Notes: a model not told the origin generated them from the sequence alone. A DNA stretch of 64,000 nucleotides from Stenotrophomonas tumulicola (GCF_014117215.1 NZ_JACGXS010000005.1:1-64000); one strand, 5' to 3'. Counted from the first letter of the stretch, positions 52,898-62,245 are shown. Translations and numbers: made by a program.

Positions 52898-54387
52898 CTC
52901 CCAATATCTCTTCTTCTTCCTGGCGGCACGGCCGGCCCTTGCTGCTGGCAGCACTGGCGTTGGCCCTGGCTGCCTGTGCCAGCAGCCGTGGCCTGCATCC
53001 GCAGGGCCAACTGCTGGACGCCGACACGCTGCACAGCGAGCACACGCTGGCAGGGGCCGATCTCGGCGCGGCCGGTTTTCCTGCACGGGACTGGTGGACG
53101 GCGCTGGGCGATGCGCAGCTGGACGCGCTGATCGCCGAGGGTCTGGCTGGCCACCCCAGCCTGGCGGCGGCCGATGCACGCCTGCGCCAGGCACGTTCGC
53201 AGGTGGGGGGCGCGCGCGCTGATCGCCTGCCCAGCCTGTCGGTATCCGGCGGTTACACCGGCCTGCGGCTGCCCGAGTCGATGCTCGGCGATGAAAACGG
53301 CGGCCATTACGCGGGCAGCAGCCAGCTGGCCTTCAATTTCAGCTATGGCGTCGACCTGTGGGGTGGCAAGCGTGCCGCCTGGGAAGCGGCGGTGGACAGC
53401 ACGCATGCGGCGGCCGTCGATGCACAGGCCGCGCGGCTGGACCTCTCCGCCGGCATCGTCCAGGCCTACGCCGGGCTGGCTTACGCATGGCAGTTGCATG
53501 ATGTTGCAGACGAAGAGCTTGCGCGTTCGCAGAAAGCCCTGCAGCTGACCCGCCAGCGGCGTGCCGCAGGCATCGACAGTGACCTGCAGGTGCGCCAGGC
53601 CGAGGGCCGTGTACCGGCCGCGCAGCAGCAGCAACAGGCGGCACAGCAGCAGATCGACGAAGGCCGCACGGCGCTGGCGGCACTGGTCGGCCAGGGCCCT
53701 GACCGTGGCCTGCAGATCGAACGTCCGCGCGTGCTGGATCCGATGCAGCTGCAACTGCCGGGCGTGTTGCCCAGCGCACTGCTTGGCCGCCGCCCCGACA
53801 TCGTCGCCGCGCGCTGGCGCGTGGAGGCAGCCGGCAAGCAGATCGATGCGGCCAAGGCGAAGTTCTATCCCAGCCTCAACCTCACCGCGCTGGCTGGCGT
53901 GGTCGCTCCGGACGTGGGTGACCTGCTGCAGAAAAGCTCTACCTTTGCCTACATCGGCCCGGCACTGAGCCTGCCGATCTTCGATGGCGGCCGCCTGCGC
54001 GCTGGCCTGGACAGCAAGGACGCCGACTACGACCTCGCCGTGGCCAGCTACAACCAGGCGGTACTCGATGCCCTGCGCGAGGTCGCCGACCAGGTCAATG
54101 CAGTGCGTTCGTTGCAGCAGCAGTCGCAGTCGCAGCAGCTGGCGGTGGATATCGCGCGGGCGGCCTTCGACCTGGCCGAGCAGCGCTACCGCGCCGGCAT
54201 CGGCAGTTACCTGGACGTGCTGACCGCACAGTCCACCCTGCTGCAGTCCCAGCAGCAGCTGGCTGGCCTGCAGTCGCAACAGGTGCTGGCCTCGGTGCAT
54301 CTGAGCCAGGCACTGGGCGGAGGTTTCGAGCCCGCCGCCGACGAAAGTGCCCGCGCTGCCTCCCTTTCCGATTCCTCGCATTCCTGA
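52894..54387 (+). CDS. emrC: Outer-membrane efflux lipoprotein of the Emr pump (TolC-like)
   Basis: 497 residues. The lipoprotein signal ends in LAAC (residues 26-29 region, LALAACASS), as in the NodT subgroup. Two OEP repeats follow: LDALIAEGLAGHPSLAAADARLRQARSQVG and LGRRPDIVAARWRVEAAGKQIDAAKAKFYPSLNLTA. The second half ends with QRYRAGIGSYLDVLTAQSTLLQSQQQLAGLQ. It should form the trimeric outer-membrane duct for EmrA-EmrB. Coupled to emrR by a 4-bp overlap and 11 bp ahead of emrA. Confidence 0.9.
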   Translation: MTPNISSSSWRHGRPLLLAALALALAACASSRGLHPQGQLLDADTLHSEHTLAGADLGAAGFPARDWWTALGDAQLDALIAEGLAGHPSLAAADARLRQARSQVGGARADRLPSLSVSGGYTGLRLPESMLGDENGGHYAGSSQLAFNFSYGVDLWGGKRAAWEAAVDSTHAAAVDAQAARLDLSAGIVQAYAGLAYAWQLHDVADEELARSQKALQLTRQRRAAGIDSDLQVRQAEGRVPAAQQQQQAAQQQIDEGRTALAALVGQGPDRGLQIERPRVLDPMQLQLPGVLPSALLGRRPDIVAARWRVEAAGKQIDAAKAKFYPSLNLTALAGVVAPDVGDLLQKSSTFAYIGPALSLPIFDGGRLRAGLDSKDADYDLAVASYNQAVLDALREVADQVNAVRSLQQQSQSQQLAVDIARAAFDLAEQRYRAGIGSYLDVLTAQSTLLQSQQQLAGLQSQQVLASVHLSQALGGGFEPAADESARAASLSDSSHS

Positions 54388-54398
54388 AGAACCCTCAC

Positions 54399-55652
54399 AT
54401 GAGCCAGACCCCCAACACTGCGGCCCCGGCCGCCCCCAGCCGTCGCGGCAAGCTGCTGCGCGGACTGTTCGCCATCGTCGTGCTGCTGCTCGCGGCACTG
54501 GTCCTGTGGTACTTCATGTTCGGCCGTTGGTTCGAAGAAACCGACGATGCCTACGTGCAGGGCAACCAGGTGCAGATCACCCCGCTGGTCTCCGGCACCG
54601 TGGTGGCCATCGCCGCCGACGACGGCATGCGCGTGGAGCGCGGCCAACTGCTGGTGCAGCTGGATCCGGCCGATACCGAAGTGGCGCTGCAGCAGGCCGA
54701 AGCGAACCTGGCCGGAACCGTGCGCCAGGTACGCGGCCTGTACCGCAGCGTGGAAGGTGCGCAGGCCGACCTCAATGCGCGCCAGGTGACCTTGAAGCGC
54801 ATGCGCGCCGATTACGCCCGGCGCAAGGACCTGGCCGACACCGGCGCGATCTCCAGCGAAGAGCTGGCGCACGCCCGTGACGAGCTGGCCTCCGCCGAAG
54901 CGGCCGTGGCCGGTTCGCGCGAAACCGTCGAGCGCAGCCGCGCGCTGGTGGACGACACCGTGATCGCCACCCAGCCGGACGTGCAGGCCGCCGCCGCGCA
55001 ACTGCGCCAGGCCTGGCTCAACAACGCCCGGGCCGGCATCGTGTCGCCGGTCTCCGGCTACGTGGCGCGCCGCTCGGTGCAGGTTGGCCAGCGCGTGCAG
55101 CCGGGCAACGCCTTGATGGCGGTGGTGCCGGGCGAACAGATGTGGGTGGAAGCCAACTTCAAGGAAACACAGCTGCGCCACATGCGCCTGGGCCAGGAAG
55201 TGGAGCTGCGCGCCGACCTGTACGGTGGCGACGTTGGCTACAAGGGGCGCGTCACCAGCCTGGGCATGGGCACCGGTTCGGCGTTCTCGCTGCTGCCGGC
55301 GCAGAATGCCAGCGGCAACTGGATCAAGATCGTGCAGCGCGTTCCGGTGCGCATCGCCATCGATGCAAAGCAGCTGGCCGAGCATCCGCTGCGCATAGGC
55401 CTGTCGATGAAGGCTGAAGTAAGCCTGCGTGACCAGGAGGGGACGGTGCTGCCGGTCGAAGCCGCCAAGGGCAACGTGTTCGATACCGACGTCTATGCCA
55501 AGCAGCTGCACGACGCCGACGACATGATCCACACGATCATCCAGGGCAACCTGCCGCAGAGCGCCGCGGCATCGGCTGCAACGGGCCCGGTGGCTACTGC
55601 CGCGGCCCGCCAGCAGCCGACCACGCCGCCCCGCGCGTCCAACGCAGGCTGA
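54399..55652 (+). CDS. emrA: EmrA-type membrane fusion protein
   Basis: 417 residues. One N-terminal membrane helix (LLRGLFAIVVLLLAALVLWYF) anchors it in the inner membrane. The HlyD/EmrA signature follows: FEETDDAYVQGNQVQITPLVSG, a lipoyl half-motif, a coiled-coil hairpin (~95-200, EVALQQAEANLAGTVRQVRG), then GIVSPVSGYVARRSVQVGQRVQPG. It joins EmrB to the outer-membrane channel EmrC. The Pro/Ala/Thr-rich C-terminal tail (~395-417) is not conserved. Six bases separate it from emrB. Confidence 0.93.
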   Translation: MSQTPNTAAPAAPSRRGKLLRGLFAIVVLLLAALVLWYFMFGRWFEETDDAYVQGNQVQITPLVSGTVVAIAADDGMRVERGQLLVQLDPADTEVALQQAEANLAGTVRQVRGLYRSVEGAQADLNARQVTLKRMRADYARRKDLADTGAISSEELAHARDELASAEAAVAGSRETVERSRALVDDTVIATQPDVQAAAAQLRQAWLNNARAGIVSPVSGYVARRSVQVGQRVQPGNALMAVVPGEQMWVEANFKETQLRHMRLGQEVELRADLYGGDVGYKGRVTSLGMGTGSAFSLLPAQNASGNWIKIVQRVPVRIAIDAKQLAEHPLRIGLSMKAEVSLRDQEGTVLPVEAAKGNVFDTDVYAKQLHDADDMIHTIIQGNLPQSAAASAATGPVATAAARQQPTTPPRASNAG

Positions 55653-55658
55653 AGCCCC

Positions 55659-57242
55659 ATGTCTTCCCAAGCCCCTGCCGCACCCGGTATCCCGGGCGCA
55701 CCGGCGGCACCTGCCGCCGGTTTCCTGCCACCCAGCGTGGCCCTGTGCACCGCTGGCCTGGCGATGGCGTCGTTCATGCAGGTGCTCGACACCACCATTG
55801 CCAACGTGTCCCTGCCTACCATCGCCGGCAATCTCGGTGCCAGTTCGCAGCAGGCGACGTGGGTCATCACCTCGTTCGCGGTCAGCACCGCCATCGCCCT
55901 GCCATTGACCGGCTGGCTCAGCCGCCGCTTCGGCGAACGGAAGCTGTTCGTCTGGGCCACCCTGGCCTTCGTGATCACCTCGCTGTTGTGCGGCCTGGCC
56001 CAGAGCATGGGCATGCTGGTGCTGTCGCGTGCGCTGCAGGGATTCGTCGCCGGCCCGATGTATCCGATCACCCAGTCGCTGCTGGTGTCGATCTACCCGC
56101 GCGAGAAACGCGGGCAGGCGTTGGCGCTGCTGGCGATGATCACCGTGGTCGCGCCGATCTGCGGTCCCATTCTGGGTGGCTGGATCACCGACAACTACAG
56201 TTGGGAATGGATCTTCCTGATCAACGTCCCGTTGGGCATCTTCGCCGCCCTGGTGGTCGGCAACCAGTTGAAGGGCCGGCCGGAACACGTTGAAAAACCG
56301 AAGATGGACTACGTCGGCCTGGTCACCCTGGTGATCGGCGTGGGCGCGTTGCAGCTGGTGCTGGACCTGGGCAACGACGAGGACTGGTTCTCATCGATGA
56401 AGATCGTGGTGCTGGCCTGCGTTTCCGTGGTGGCGCTGACGGTGTTCCTGATATGGGAACTGACCGACAAGGATCCGATCGTGGACCTGCGGTTGTTCCG
56501 GCACCGCAACTTCCGTGCCGGTACGCTGGCGATGGTGGTGGCCTACGCGGCGTTCTTCAGCGTGGCCCTGCTGATCCCGCAGTGGCTGCAGCGTGACATG
56601 GGCTACACCGCGATATGGGCGGGCCTGGCGACCGCACCGATCGGCGTGCTGCCGGTGATCCTGACCCCCTTCGTGGGCAAGTACGCAGCGCGCTTCGACA
56701 TGCGCATGCTGGCTACCATCGCGTTCGTGTTCCTGTCCTTCACCAGCTTCCTGCGTTCCGGGTTCAACCTGCAGGTGGACTTCCAGCACGTGGCCGGGGT
56801 GCAGCTGATCATGGGCATCGGCGTGGCGTTGTTCTTCATGCCGGTGCTGCAGATCCTGTTGTCGGACCTGGATGGGCGTGAGATCGCGGCGGGCTCGGGC
56901 CTGGCGACTTTCCTGCGTACGCTCGGCGGCAGCTTCGCTGCATCGTTGACCACGTGGTTGTGGGCACGCCGCACGCAGGTGCACCATGCCGACCTGACCG
57001 AACATATCTCGGTCTACCAGCCGGGCATGCAGGAACAGGTGGCCGCGATGGGGCAGGGCAACCTGCAGCAGGGCGCGGCGTCGTTGAACACGATGATCAA
57101 CCACCAGGCATCGCAGATGGGCTTCAACGACATCTTCTTCCTGCTGGGCTGGATCTTCCTGGCCATCATCACCTTCCTGTGGCTGGCCAAGCCACCGTTC
57201 GGTGCCGGTGCGGGCAGCGCCGCTTCCGCTGGCGGACACTAG
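55659..57242 (+). CDS. emrB: EmrB-type MFS drug exporter (DHA2, 14 helices)
   Basis: 527 residues, 14-helix DHA2 family proton antiporter. The N-terminal signature MQVLDTTIANVSLPTIAGNLGAS is the motif D1 of EmrB/QacA proteins. GWLSRRFGERKLF is motif A, and ALQGFVAGPMYPITQSLL is motif C-like. It forms the tripartite pump with EmrA and EmrC, exporting hydrophobic compounds such as uncouplers and nalidixic acid in characterised relatives. Last gene of the operon; SMAG repeats and a terminator follow. Confidence 0.95.
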   Translation: MSSQAPAAPGIPGAPAAPAAGFLPPSVALCTAGLAMASFMQVLDTTIANVSLPTIAGNLGASSQQATWVITSFAVSTAIALPLTGWLSRRFGERKLFVWATLAFVITSLLCGLAQSMGMLVLSRALQGFVAGPMYPITQSLLVSIYPREKRGQALALLAMITVVAPICGPILGGWITDNYSWEWIFLINVPLGIFAALVVGNQLKGRPEHVEKPKMDYVGLVTLVIGVGALQLVLDLGNDEDWFSSMKIVVLACVSVVALTVFLIWELTDKDPIVDLRLFRHRNFRAGTLAMVVAYAAFFSVALLIPQWLQRDMGYTAIWAGLATAPIGVLPVILTPFVGKYAARFDMRMLATIAFVFLSFTSFLRSGFNLQVDFQHVAGVQLIMGIGVALFFMPVLQILLSDLDGREIAAGSGLATFLRTLGGSFAASLTTWLWARRTQVHHADLTEHISVYQPGMQEQVAAMGQGNLQQGAASLNTMINHQASQMGFNDIFFLLGWIFLAIITFLWLAKPPFGAGAGSAASAGGH

Positions 57243-57307
57243 TAAGGACGCGCCCCGACATCCGGGTAGCGCCGGGCCACGCGAGCGGGTAGCGCGGAGC
57301 CTTCGAT

Positions 57308-57330
57308 GTAGCGCCGAGCCATGCTCGGCG
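57308..57330 (+). repeat. SMAG palindrome after emrB
   Basis: GTAGCGCCGAGCC-AT-GCTCGGCG type copy. A damaged relative begins at 57266 (GTAGCGCCGGGCCACGCGAG), so one of the pair has lost its right arm. Both lie between emrB and the convergent tRNA-Leu. Confidence 0.75.
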
Positions 57331-57354
57331 AGACCGGCGCAGTTGCCGGAAATG

Positions 57355-57377
57355 AAAAAACCCGCTTTCGCGGGTTT
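57355..57377 (-). terminator. Terminator of tRNA-Leu 1
   Basis: AAACCCGC-TTTC-GCGGGTTT (57358-57377), followed on the minus strand by six U. It lies 17 bp beyond the tRNA 3' end. Confidence 0.85.
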
Positions 57378-57393
57378 GATCAGTTCTGAATCG

Positions 57394-57480
57394 TGGTGCC
57401 CAGGAGAGGACTCGAACCTCCACGAAGTTGCCCCCGCTAGCACCTGAAGCTAGTGCGTCTACCAATTCCGCCACCTGGGC
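57394..57480 (-). tRNA. tRNA-Leu(CAG), copy 1
   Basis: 87 nt including the encoded CCA. Acceptor arms GCCCAGG/CCTGGGC pair fully. The anticodon loop TTCAGGT gives CAG (57444-57446), reading CUG, the main Leu codon in this genome. The long variable arm of tRNA-Leu is present. It is identical over its whole length to the copy at 59325-59411. Confidence 0.95.
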
Positions 57481-57494
57481 GACTCAGGAGGAGA

Positions 57495-57523
57495 ATTGTG
57501 CGGGACGAGATGGATTGTGTCAA
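57495..57523 (-). promoter_or_regulatory. Promoter of tRNA-Leu 1
   Basis: Perfect -35 TTGACA (57518-57523) and -10 CACAAT (57495-57500) with a 17-bp spacer, giving a start about 7 nt before the mature 5' end. Confidence 0.7.
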
Positions 57524-57541
57524 CACTATTTCGCGGTGGGG

Positions 57542-58438
57542 TCAGTCGTCCGGCGCATGGCCGCCCAGATGCAGCAGCAGGCTCTGCATCGAGCGCGATA
57601 GATCGGGCCAGCGGGCAAAACACAGGCTCAGCCGGCGGCGCGCCCAGTCCTCGTCCAGCACGATGGCATGGAAGCCATGGCGACGACGCTGCTGGCGGGT
57701 GATCGAGCGCGGCACGATGCCGACGCCGATGCCATGTCCGACCATCTCGCAGACGCCTTCGAACGTCTTCATGCGGATGCGCGGGGTGAGTACGCGCCCC
57801 AGTGCACGCGCGTTGTCTTCTATATGTTCCTGCAGCGCATTGCCATCGGCGAGGGCGACGAAGGTATCGCCCAGTACATCGGTAAAGGAAGCCGATCCGC
57901 GTCCTGTCAGGTGGTGCGCGGGTGGCACGATCAACAGCAGTGGATCATCGGCGACCGGTTGCAGGTGCAGCGCGCCGGCATCCACCGCGTTGGACACGAT
58001 GCCGGCTTCGGCCTGTCCGCCGCGCACCGCACGTACGATCTCCACGCTGGTGCGTTCCTTCAGGTCCACGTGCAGGCGCGGGCGTGCGGCCATCCAGGGT
58101 GCCAGCCGGCCGGGCAGGAAGGTGGTCAGTGCGCCGGTGTTGGCATACAGGTGCAGGGTGCCGCGTGCGCCGCTGGCGAACTCCTGCAGTTCCTCGCGCA
58201 GCAGCGACTGCTGCCGGAGCATGAGTCGTGCATGGTGGGCCAGCGCTTCACCAGCCTCGGTGGTGGTGACGCCGCGCGGGTGTCGTGCCAGCAGGGCTAC
58301 CCCGGCGTCGGTTTCCATCGTGCGCAGGCGCTCGCTGGTCGAGGCCAGCGCCAGGTTGGCGCGCACGGCACCGGCGGTGATGCTGCCGGCTTCGACCACC
58401 GCGAGGAACAGGCGCAGGTCTGCAAGGTCCATCCGCAT
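57542..58438 (-). CDS. LysR-family transcriptional regulator
   Basis: 298 residues. The HTH is at the N-terminus (ADLRLFLAVVEAGSITAGAVRANLALASTSERLRTME). The effector domain follows from ~88, with GMVGHGIGVGIVPRSI-like ligand-pocket sequence near 225. The ATG at 58438 (MRMDLADLRLF) gives the standard spacing. It is divergent from a TSUP transporter (92 bp), which it probably controls. Both lie between two identical tRNA-Leu genes. Confidence 0.87.
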   Translation of the reverse strand: MRMDLADLRLFLAVVEAGSITAGAVRANLALASTSERLRTMETDAGVALLARHPRGVTTTEAGEALAHHARLMLRQQSLLREELQEFASGARGTLHLYANTGALTTFLPGRLAPWMAARPRLHVDLKERTSVEIVRAVRGGQAEAGIVSNAVDAGALHLQPVADDPLLLIVPPAHHLTGRGSASFTDVLGDTFVALADGNALQEHIEDNARALGRVLTPRIRMKTFEGVCEMVGHGIGVGIVPRSITRQQRRRHGFHAIVLDEDWARRRLSLCFARWPDLSRSMQSLLLHLGGHAPDD

Positions 58439-58530
58439 GCGGGCGTTCTCCTGGCTGCCTTCGGCCCAGCCGAAGGGGAGAGGGGGAATGCCGCATTGTG
58501 CTGCAGCGGCGCGCGGCATCCAATGGTGGG

Positions 58531-59280
58531 ATGAATGAATCCCTGTATTTCTATTTTCTGCTGGTGGCGGTGTTCATGCTGGCGGGCGTGGTCAAGGGCG
58601 TGACCGGCATGGGGCTGCCTACCGTGGCGATGGGCCTGCTGGGCAGTGCGCTGTCCCCGGTAGCCGCCGCCTCCATGTTGTTCGTGCCGACCCTGGTCAC
58701 CAATGTGTGGCAGATCTTCGCCGGGCCATCGGTAGGGCGCATCATCCGCCGGTTGTGGCCGATGATGCTGGGCGTGGTGGTCGCAACGATGGCCGGCGCA
58801 GCGCTGCTGGTGCGCGCCGATGCACGCTGGTCCGGCCTGGCGCTTGGCATGGCGTTGATCGTGTATGCCGTGTATTCGTTCGTCGCGCCGGCTTTTCGCG
58901 TGCCCGTCGACAAGGAGCGCTGGCTGTCGCCGCTGGTCGGGGCGATATCGGGAGTGGTCACCGGTGCGACCGGTGTATTCGTGATGCCGGCCGTGCCTTA
59001 CCTGCAATCGCTGGGGCTGGACCGGGATGAGCTGGTGCAGGCGCTGGGGCTGTCCTTCACCGTCTCCACGATCTCATTGACCACCGGCCTGCTGCTGCAT
59101 GGTGCCTTCGGCGTGCAGCAGTTGGGGCTCAGCGCCCTGGCCATCGTGCCTGCGTTGGCCGGCATGTGGCTGGGGCAGAAGATCCGTGGCCGCATCAGCG
59201 CGCGCACGTTCCGGTTGTGTTTCCTGGGATTCCTGCTGCTGTTGGGAATCGAACTGGTGGTGCGCCCGTTGGCCGCATGA
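58531..59280 (+). CDS. TSUP (TauE/SafE) family membrane transporter
   Basis: 249 residues with about seven or eight membrane helices. The family start GVVKGVTGMGLPTVAMGLLG and the repeat GAISGVVTGATGVFVMPAVPYLQSLG are TauE/SafE hallmarks; members move sulfite, sulfoacetate, taurine-derived or other organic anions. The ATG at 58531 begins MNESLYFYF. A strong bidirectional terminator starts 8 bp after the stop. Regulated probably by the divergent LysR gene. Confidence 0.88.
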   Translation: MNESLYFYFLLVAVFMLAGVVKGVTGMGLPTVAMGLLGSALSPVAAASMLFVPTLVTNVWQIFAGPSVGRIIRRLWPMMLGVVVATMAGAALLVRADARWSGLALGMALIVYAVYSFVAPAFRVPVDKERWLSPLVGAISGVVTGATGVFVMPAVPYLQSLGLDRDELVQALGLSFTVSTISLTTGLLLHGAFGVQQLGLSALAIVPALAGMWLGQKIRGRISARTFRLCFLGFLLLLGIELVVRPLAA

Positions 59281-59287
59281 AGCGGGC

Positions 59288-59319
59288 AAAAAAAAACCCG
59301 CATCAGCGGGTTTTTTTTT
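59288..59319. terminator. Bidirectional terminator between TSUP gene and tRNA-Leu 2
   Basis: Nine A, CCCGC-ATCA-GCGGG, nine T: a symmetrical intrinsic terminator usable by both convergent transcripts. Confidence 0.92.
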
Positions 59320-59324
59320 ATCGA

Positions 59325-59411
59325 TGGTGCCCAGGAGAGGACTCGAACCTCCACGAAGTTGCCCCCGCTAGCACCTGAAGCTAGTGCGTCTACCAATTCC
59401 GCCACCTGGGC
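59325..59411 (-). tRNA. tRNA-Leu(CAG), copy 2
   Basis: 87 nt including CCA, identical to copy 1. Anticodon CAG at 59375-59377. Its own promoter and terminator flank it, so the tRNAs are not processed from one transcript. Confidence 0.95.
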
Positions 59412-59424
59412 ATCGAGGGGCGGA

Positions 59425-59453
59425 ATTATGCGGTGGCGTGAAGGGGCTGTCAA
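59425..59453 (-). promoter_or_regulatory. Promoter of tRNA-Leu 2
   Basis: -35 TTGACA (59448-59453) and -10 CATAAT (59425-59430), 17-bp spacer. Confidence 0.75.
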
Positions 59454-59501
59454 CAGCAGCTTCGATCAGCCGGTAGAGCGCGTACCCGTATTCCGCCCAA
59501 C

Positions 59502-59528
59502 AAAAAACCCCCGCTTTCGCGAGGGTTT
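59502..59528 (-). terminator. Terminator of tRNA-Leu 3
   Basis: AAACCC and CGC arms around TTTC pair with GCG and GGGTTT (one internal mismatch), followed by U residues on the minus strand. Confidence 0.8.
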
Positions 59529-59534
59529 CTGTCT

Positions 59535-59619
<85 letters not shown>

Positions 59620-59633
59620 TTCCAGAGCCGGCA

Positions 59634-59662
59634 ATTCTGGGCATCCGGGGTGGGCTTGTCAA
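59634..59662 (-). promoter_or_regulatory. Promoter of tRNA-Leu 3
   Basis: -35 TTGACA (59657-59662) and -10 CAGAAT (59634-59639), 17-bp spacer, matching the spacing of the other two tRNA promoters. Confidence 0.65.
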
Positions 59663-59747
59663 CGATTTTCATGCGGATGGTCGCCGTGGCCGCTTCCGCA
59701 GCCCGCTGACCCGTTCTGCACGCCCGCAGCAGCTACCATGGACGCCG

Positions 59748-62219
59748 ATGAATACAAAAAAACCCAGCAAGCGCGGGAGCACCTCCCGCACGTCGCCGCC
59801 CAAGAGCGCCGCTTCCGGTCCGTCGAAGGGGCCGAAGAAGAAGAGCCTGCCGCCCTGGATGCCGGAAAGCCTGGCAACCGATGCAGGCAAGGCGCCGCGT
59901 GGCGGTAGCCGCCGTGGCCCCGCACCGTCCGCTCCTTCCGCACCGCGCGGGCGCCGCCCGCTGCCGCCGCCCGGCGGCCCGGTGGATGACCCGTTTGCGG
60001 CCCGCGAGGCTGAAAAGTACGAACAGCCCATCGCCAGTCGCGAGGCCATCCTGGCCCTGCTGGAACGTTGCGAGGGCCCGCAGACTGCCGAAGAGGTGGG
60101 CGCGCGCCTGGGCCTGACCGCACCGGATCGCGCCGAAGCGCTGTCGCGCCGGCTCGGCGCCATGGTCCGTGATGGCCAACTGGTGCAGAACCGCCGCGGT
60201 GGCTTCGCGCCGATCCAGGCCCTGAACCTGGTCACCGGCGTGGTCATCGCCAATCCGGAAGGCTTCGGTTTCCTGCGGCCGGTCGAGGGCGGCGACGACC
60301 TGTTCCTGCCGCCGTACGAAATGCGCAAGGTCATGCATGGCGACAAGGTGCTGGCCAACGTGACCGGCATCGACCATCGTGGCCGTCGCGAGGGCAGCAT
60401 CGCCCGCGTGCTCGAACGTGGGATGACCCGTTTGATCGGCCGCTTCAGCGTCGAGATGGGCATCAACTACGTAGTGCCGGATGACAAGCGCATCCAGCGC
60501 AACGTGCAGGTGCCGCCGGACCATACCGGTGGCGCGCGTGACGGCCAGCTGGTGGTATGCGAGCTGACCCAGGCGCCGGATAGCCGGCGTCCGCCGATCG
60601 GCCGCATCATCGCGGTGCTGGGCGACAAACTGACGGCGTCGCTGGTGGTGGAAACGGCCATCCATGGCCACGAGCTGCCGTTCGAGTTCCCGCAGGAAGT
60701 GCTGGACGAAGCTGCCGCGGTCCCCCTGGTGGTGGAGCCGCAGATGATCGGCAATCGCGTGGACCTGCGCAGCACGCCGCTGGTTACCATCGATGGCGAA
60801 GATGCGAAGGACTTCGACGATGCGGTGTACTGCGAGCCGAATGCCGGCGGATTCCGCCTGGTGGTGGCCATCGCCGATGTCTCCAACTACGTCCGTCCCG
60901 GCGCACCGCTGGACGACGAAGCGCAGAAACGCGCAACGTCGGTGTACTTCCCCGGCTTCGTGGTGCCGATGCTGCCGGAGACGCTGTCCAACGGCATCTG
61001 TTCGCTGATGCCGAAGGTCGACCGCATGTGCTTCGTCTGCGATATGCAGGTGGACCGCGAAGGCCTGGTCACTGCCTCGCGCTTCTACGAAGCGGTGATG
61101 AACTCGCATGCGCGGCTCACCTATACCCAGGTGTGGCAGGCGGTGGGCGAGGACGATGCCGCGGCGAAGGCCGCCATCGGGCCATTGCTGCCGCAGGTGC
61201 AACGCCTGCACCAGCTGTACCAGGTGCTGGGCAAGGCCCGGGCGAAGCGTGGTGCGATCGAGTTCGAATCCAGTGAAGTGCGCTTCGTGCTGGACAACAC
61301 CGGGGAGGTCACCCAGGCCGGCATGCTGGTGCGCAACGATGCACACAAGTTGATCGAGGAGTGCATGATCGCCGCCAACGTGGAGGCGGCACGCTACCTG
61401 CTGGCCAACCATGTGCCGGCGCCCTATCGCGTCCACGAGAAGCCACCGGAATCCAAGTACGCCGACCTGCTGGAGTTCCTCAAGGAATTCAAGCTGAGCC
61501 TGCCGCCGTGGTCCAAGGTGCAGCCGGGTGATTACACCAAGCTGTTGAAGAAGATCCGCGACCGTCCCGATGCAGCGTTGCTGGAATCGGTGCTGCTGCG
61601 CAGCCAGAGCATGGCCGTGTACAGCCCCGACAACGCAGGACACTTCGGCCTGGCGCTGGATGCCTACGCGCATTTCACCTCGCCGATCCGGCGTTATCCG
61701 GATCTGCTGGTGCATCGTGCGATAAAGCACGCACTGACCGGTGCAAAGGCGGACAAATTCACCTATACCCCACGTGAAATGGCCGCGTTGTCGCTGCAGT
61801 GCTCCGAACGGGAGCGGCGTGCCGATGAAGCCGAACGCGAGGTCGACGAGCGCTATCGTGCGGCATGGATGGAAAAGCACGTTGGCGGCCAGTTCGATGG
61901 CGTCATAAGTGGCGTCACCAGCTTCGGACTGTTCGTCGAGCTGACCGATTCGAAGGTGCAGGGGCTGGTGCACGTGACCCAGCTTCCGCATGACTATTAC
62001 AAGTTCGATGCGGTCCGCAAGACGCTCGGTGGCGAACGCCGTGGCACCAGCTACCGGCTGGGCGACAGCGTGCGCATCCTGGTGCTGAAGGCGAGCATGG
62101 AAGAGCGAAAGATCGATTTCCGCCTGGTCGAGCACAAGGGCGAGGAAGAAGAGGGCGCTGGCGCGGCACCGTTGCCCGAACGCGGCAAGCCGGCCAAGCG
62201 CACCAAGAAGAAATATTGA
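59748..62219 (+). CDS. rnr: Ribonuclease R
   Basis: 823 residues. RNase R is a 3'-5' exoribonuclease that degrades structured RNA and helps rRNA quality control. Order: a basic, Pro/Ser/Lys-rich N-terminus (~1-75), a winged helix (EAILALLERCEGPQTAEEVGARL), cold-shock domains (NPEGFGFLRPVEGGDDLFLPPYEMRKVMHGD), and the RNB domain with the metal-binding VTIDGEDAKDFDDAVYCE and FTSPIRRYPDLLVHRAIKH. An S1 domain (GVISGVTSFGLFVELTDSKVQG) and a Lys-rich tail ending KRTKKKY complete it. The ATG at 59748 was chosen as the first in frame after the tRNA promoter. Confidence 0.96.
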   Translation: MNTKKPSKRGSTSRTSPPKSAASGPSKGPKKKSLPPWMPESLATDAGKAPRGGSRRGPAPSAPSAPRGRRPLPPPGGPVDDPFAAREAEKYEQPIASREAILALLERCEGPQTAEEVGARLGLTAPDRAEALSRRLGAMVRDGQLVQNRRGGFAPIQALNLVTGVVIANPEGFGFLRPVEGGDDLFLPPYEMRKVMHGDKVLANVTGIDHRGRREGSIARVLERGMTRLIGRFSVEMGINYVVPDDKRIQRNVQVPPDHTGGARDGQLVVCELTQAPDSRRPPIGRIIAVLGDKLTASLVVETAIHGHELPFEFPQEVLDEAAAVPLVVEPQMIGNRVDLRSTPLVTIDGEDAKDFDDAVYCEPNAGGFRLVVAIADVSNYVRPGAPLDDEAQKRATSVYFPGFVVPMLPETLSNGICSLMPKVDRMCFVCDMQVDREGLVTASRFYEAVMNSHARLTYTQVWQAVGEDDAAAKAAIGPLLPQVQRLHQLYQVLGKARAKRGAIEFESSEVRFVLDNTGEVTQAGMLVRNDAHKLIEECMIAANVEAARYLLANHVPAPYRVHEKPPESKYADLLEFLKEFKLSLPPWSKVQPGDYTKLLKKIRDRPDAALLESVLLRSQSMAVYSPDNAGHFGLALDAYAHFTSPIRRYPDLLVHRAIKHALTGAKADKFTYTPREMAALSLQCSERERRADEAEREVDERYRAAWMEKHVGGQFDGVISGVTSFGLFVELTDSKVQGLVHVTQLPHDYYKFDAVRKTLGGERRGTSYRLGDSVRILVLKASMEERKIDFRLVEHKGEEEEGAGAAPLPERGKPAKRTKKKY

Positions 62220-62245
62220 CGGCGCGCCAGCGCGCCAACCGACCT

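Noticed and set aside
57394-59411. Genomic island inserted by a tRNA integrase
   Set aside because: The tRNA repeats are complete genes with promoters, and there is no integrase or partial att copy. Only a duplication is reported.
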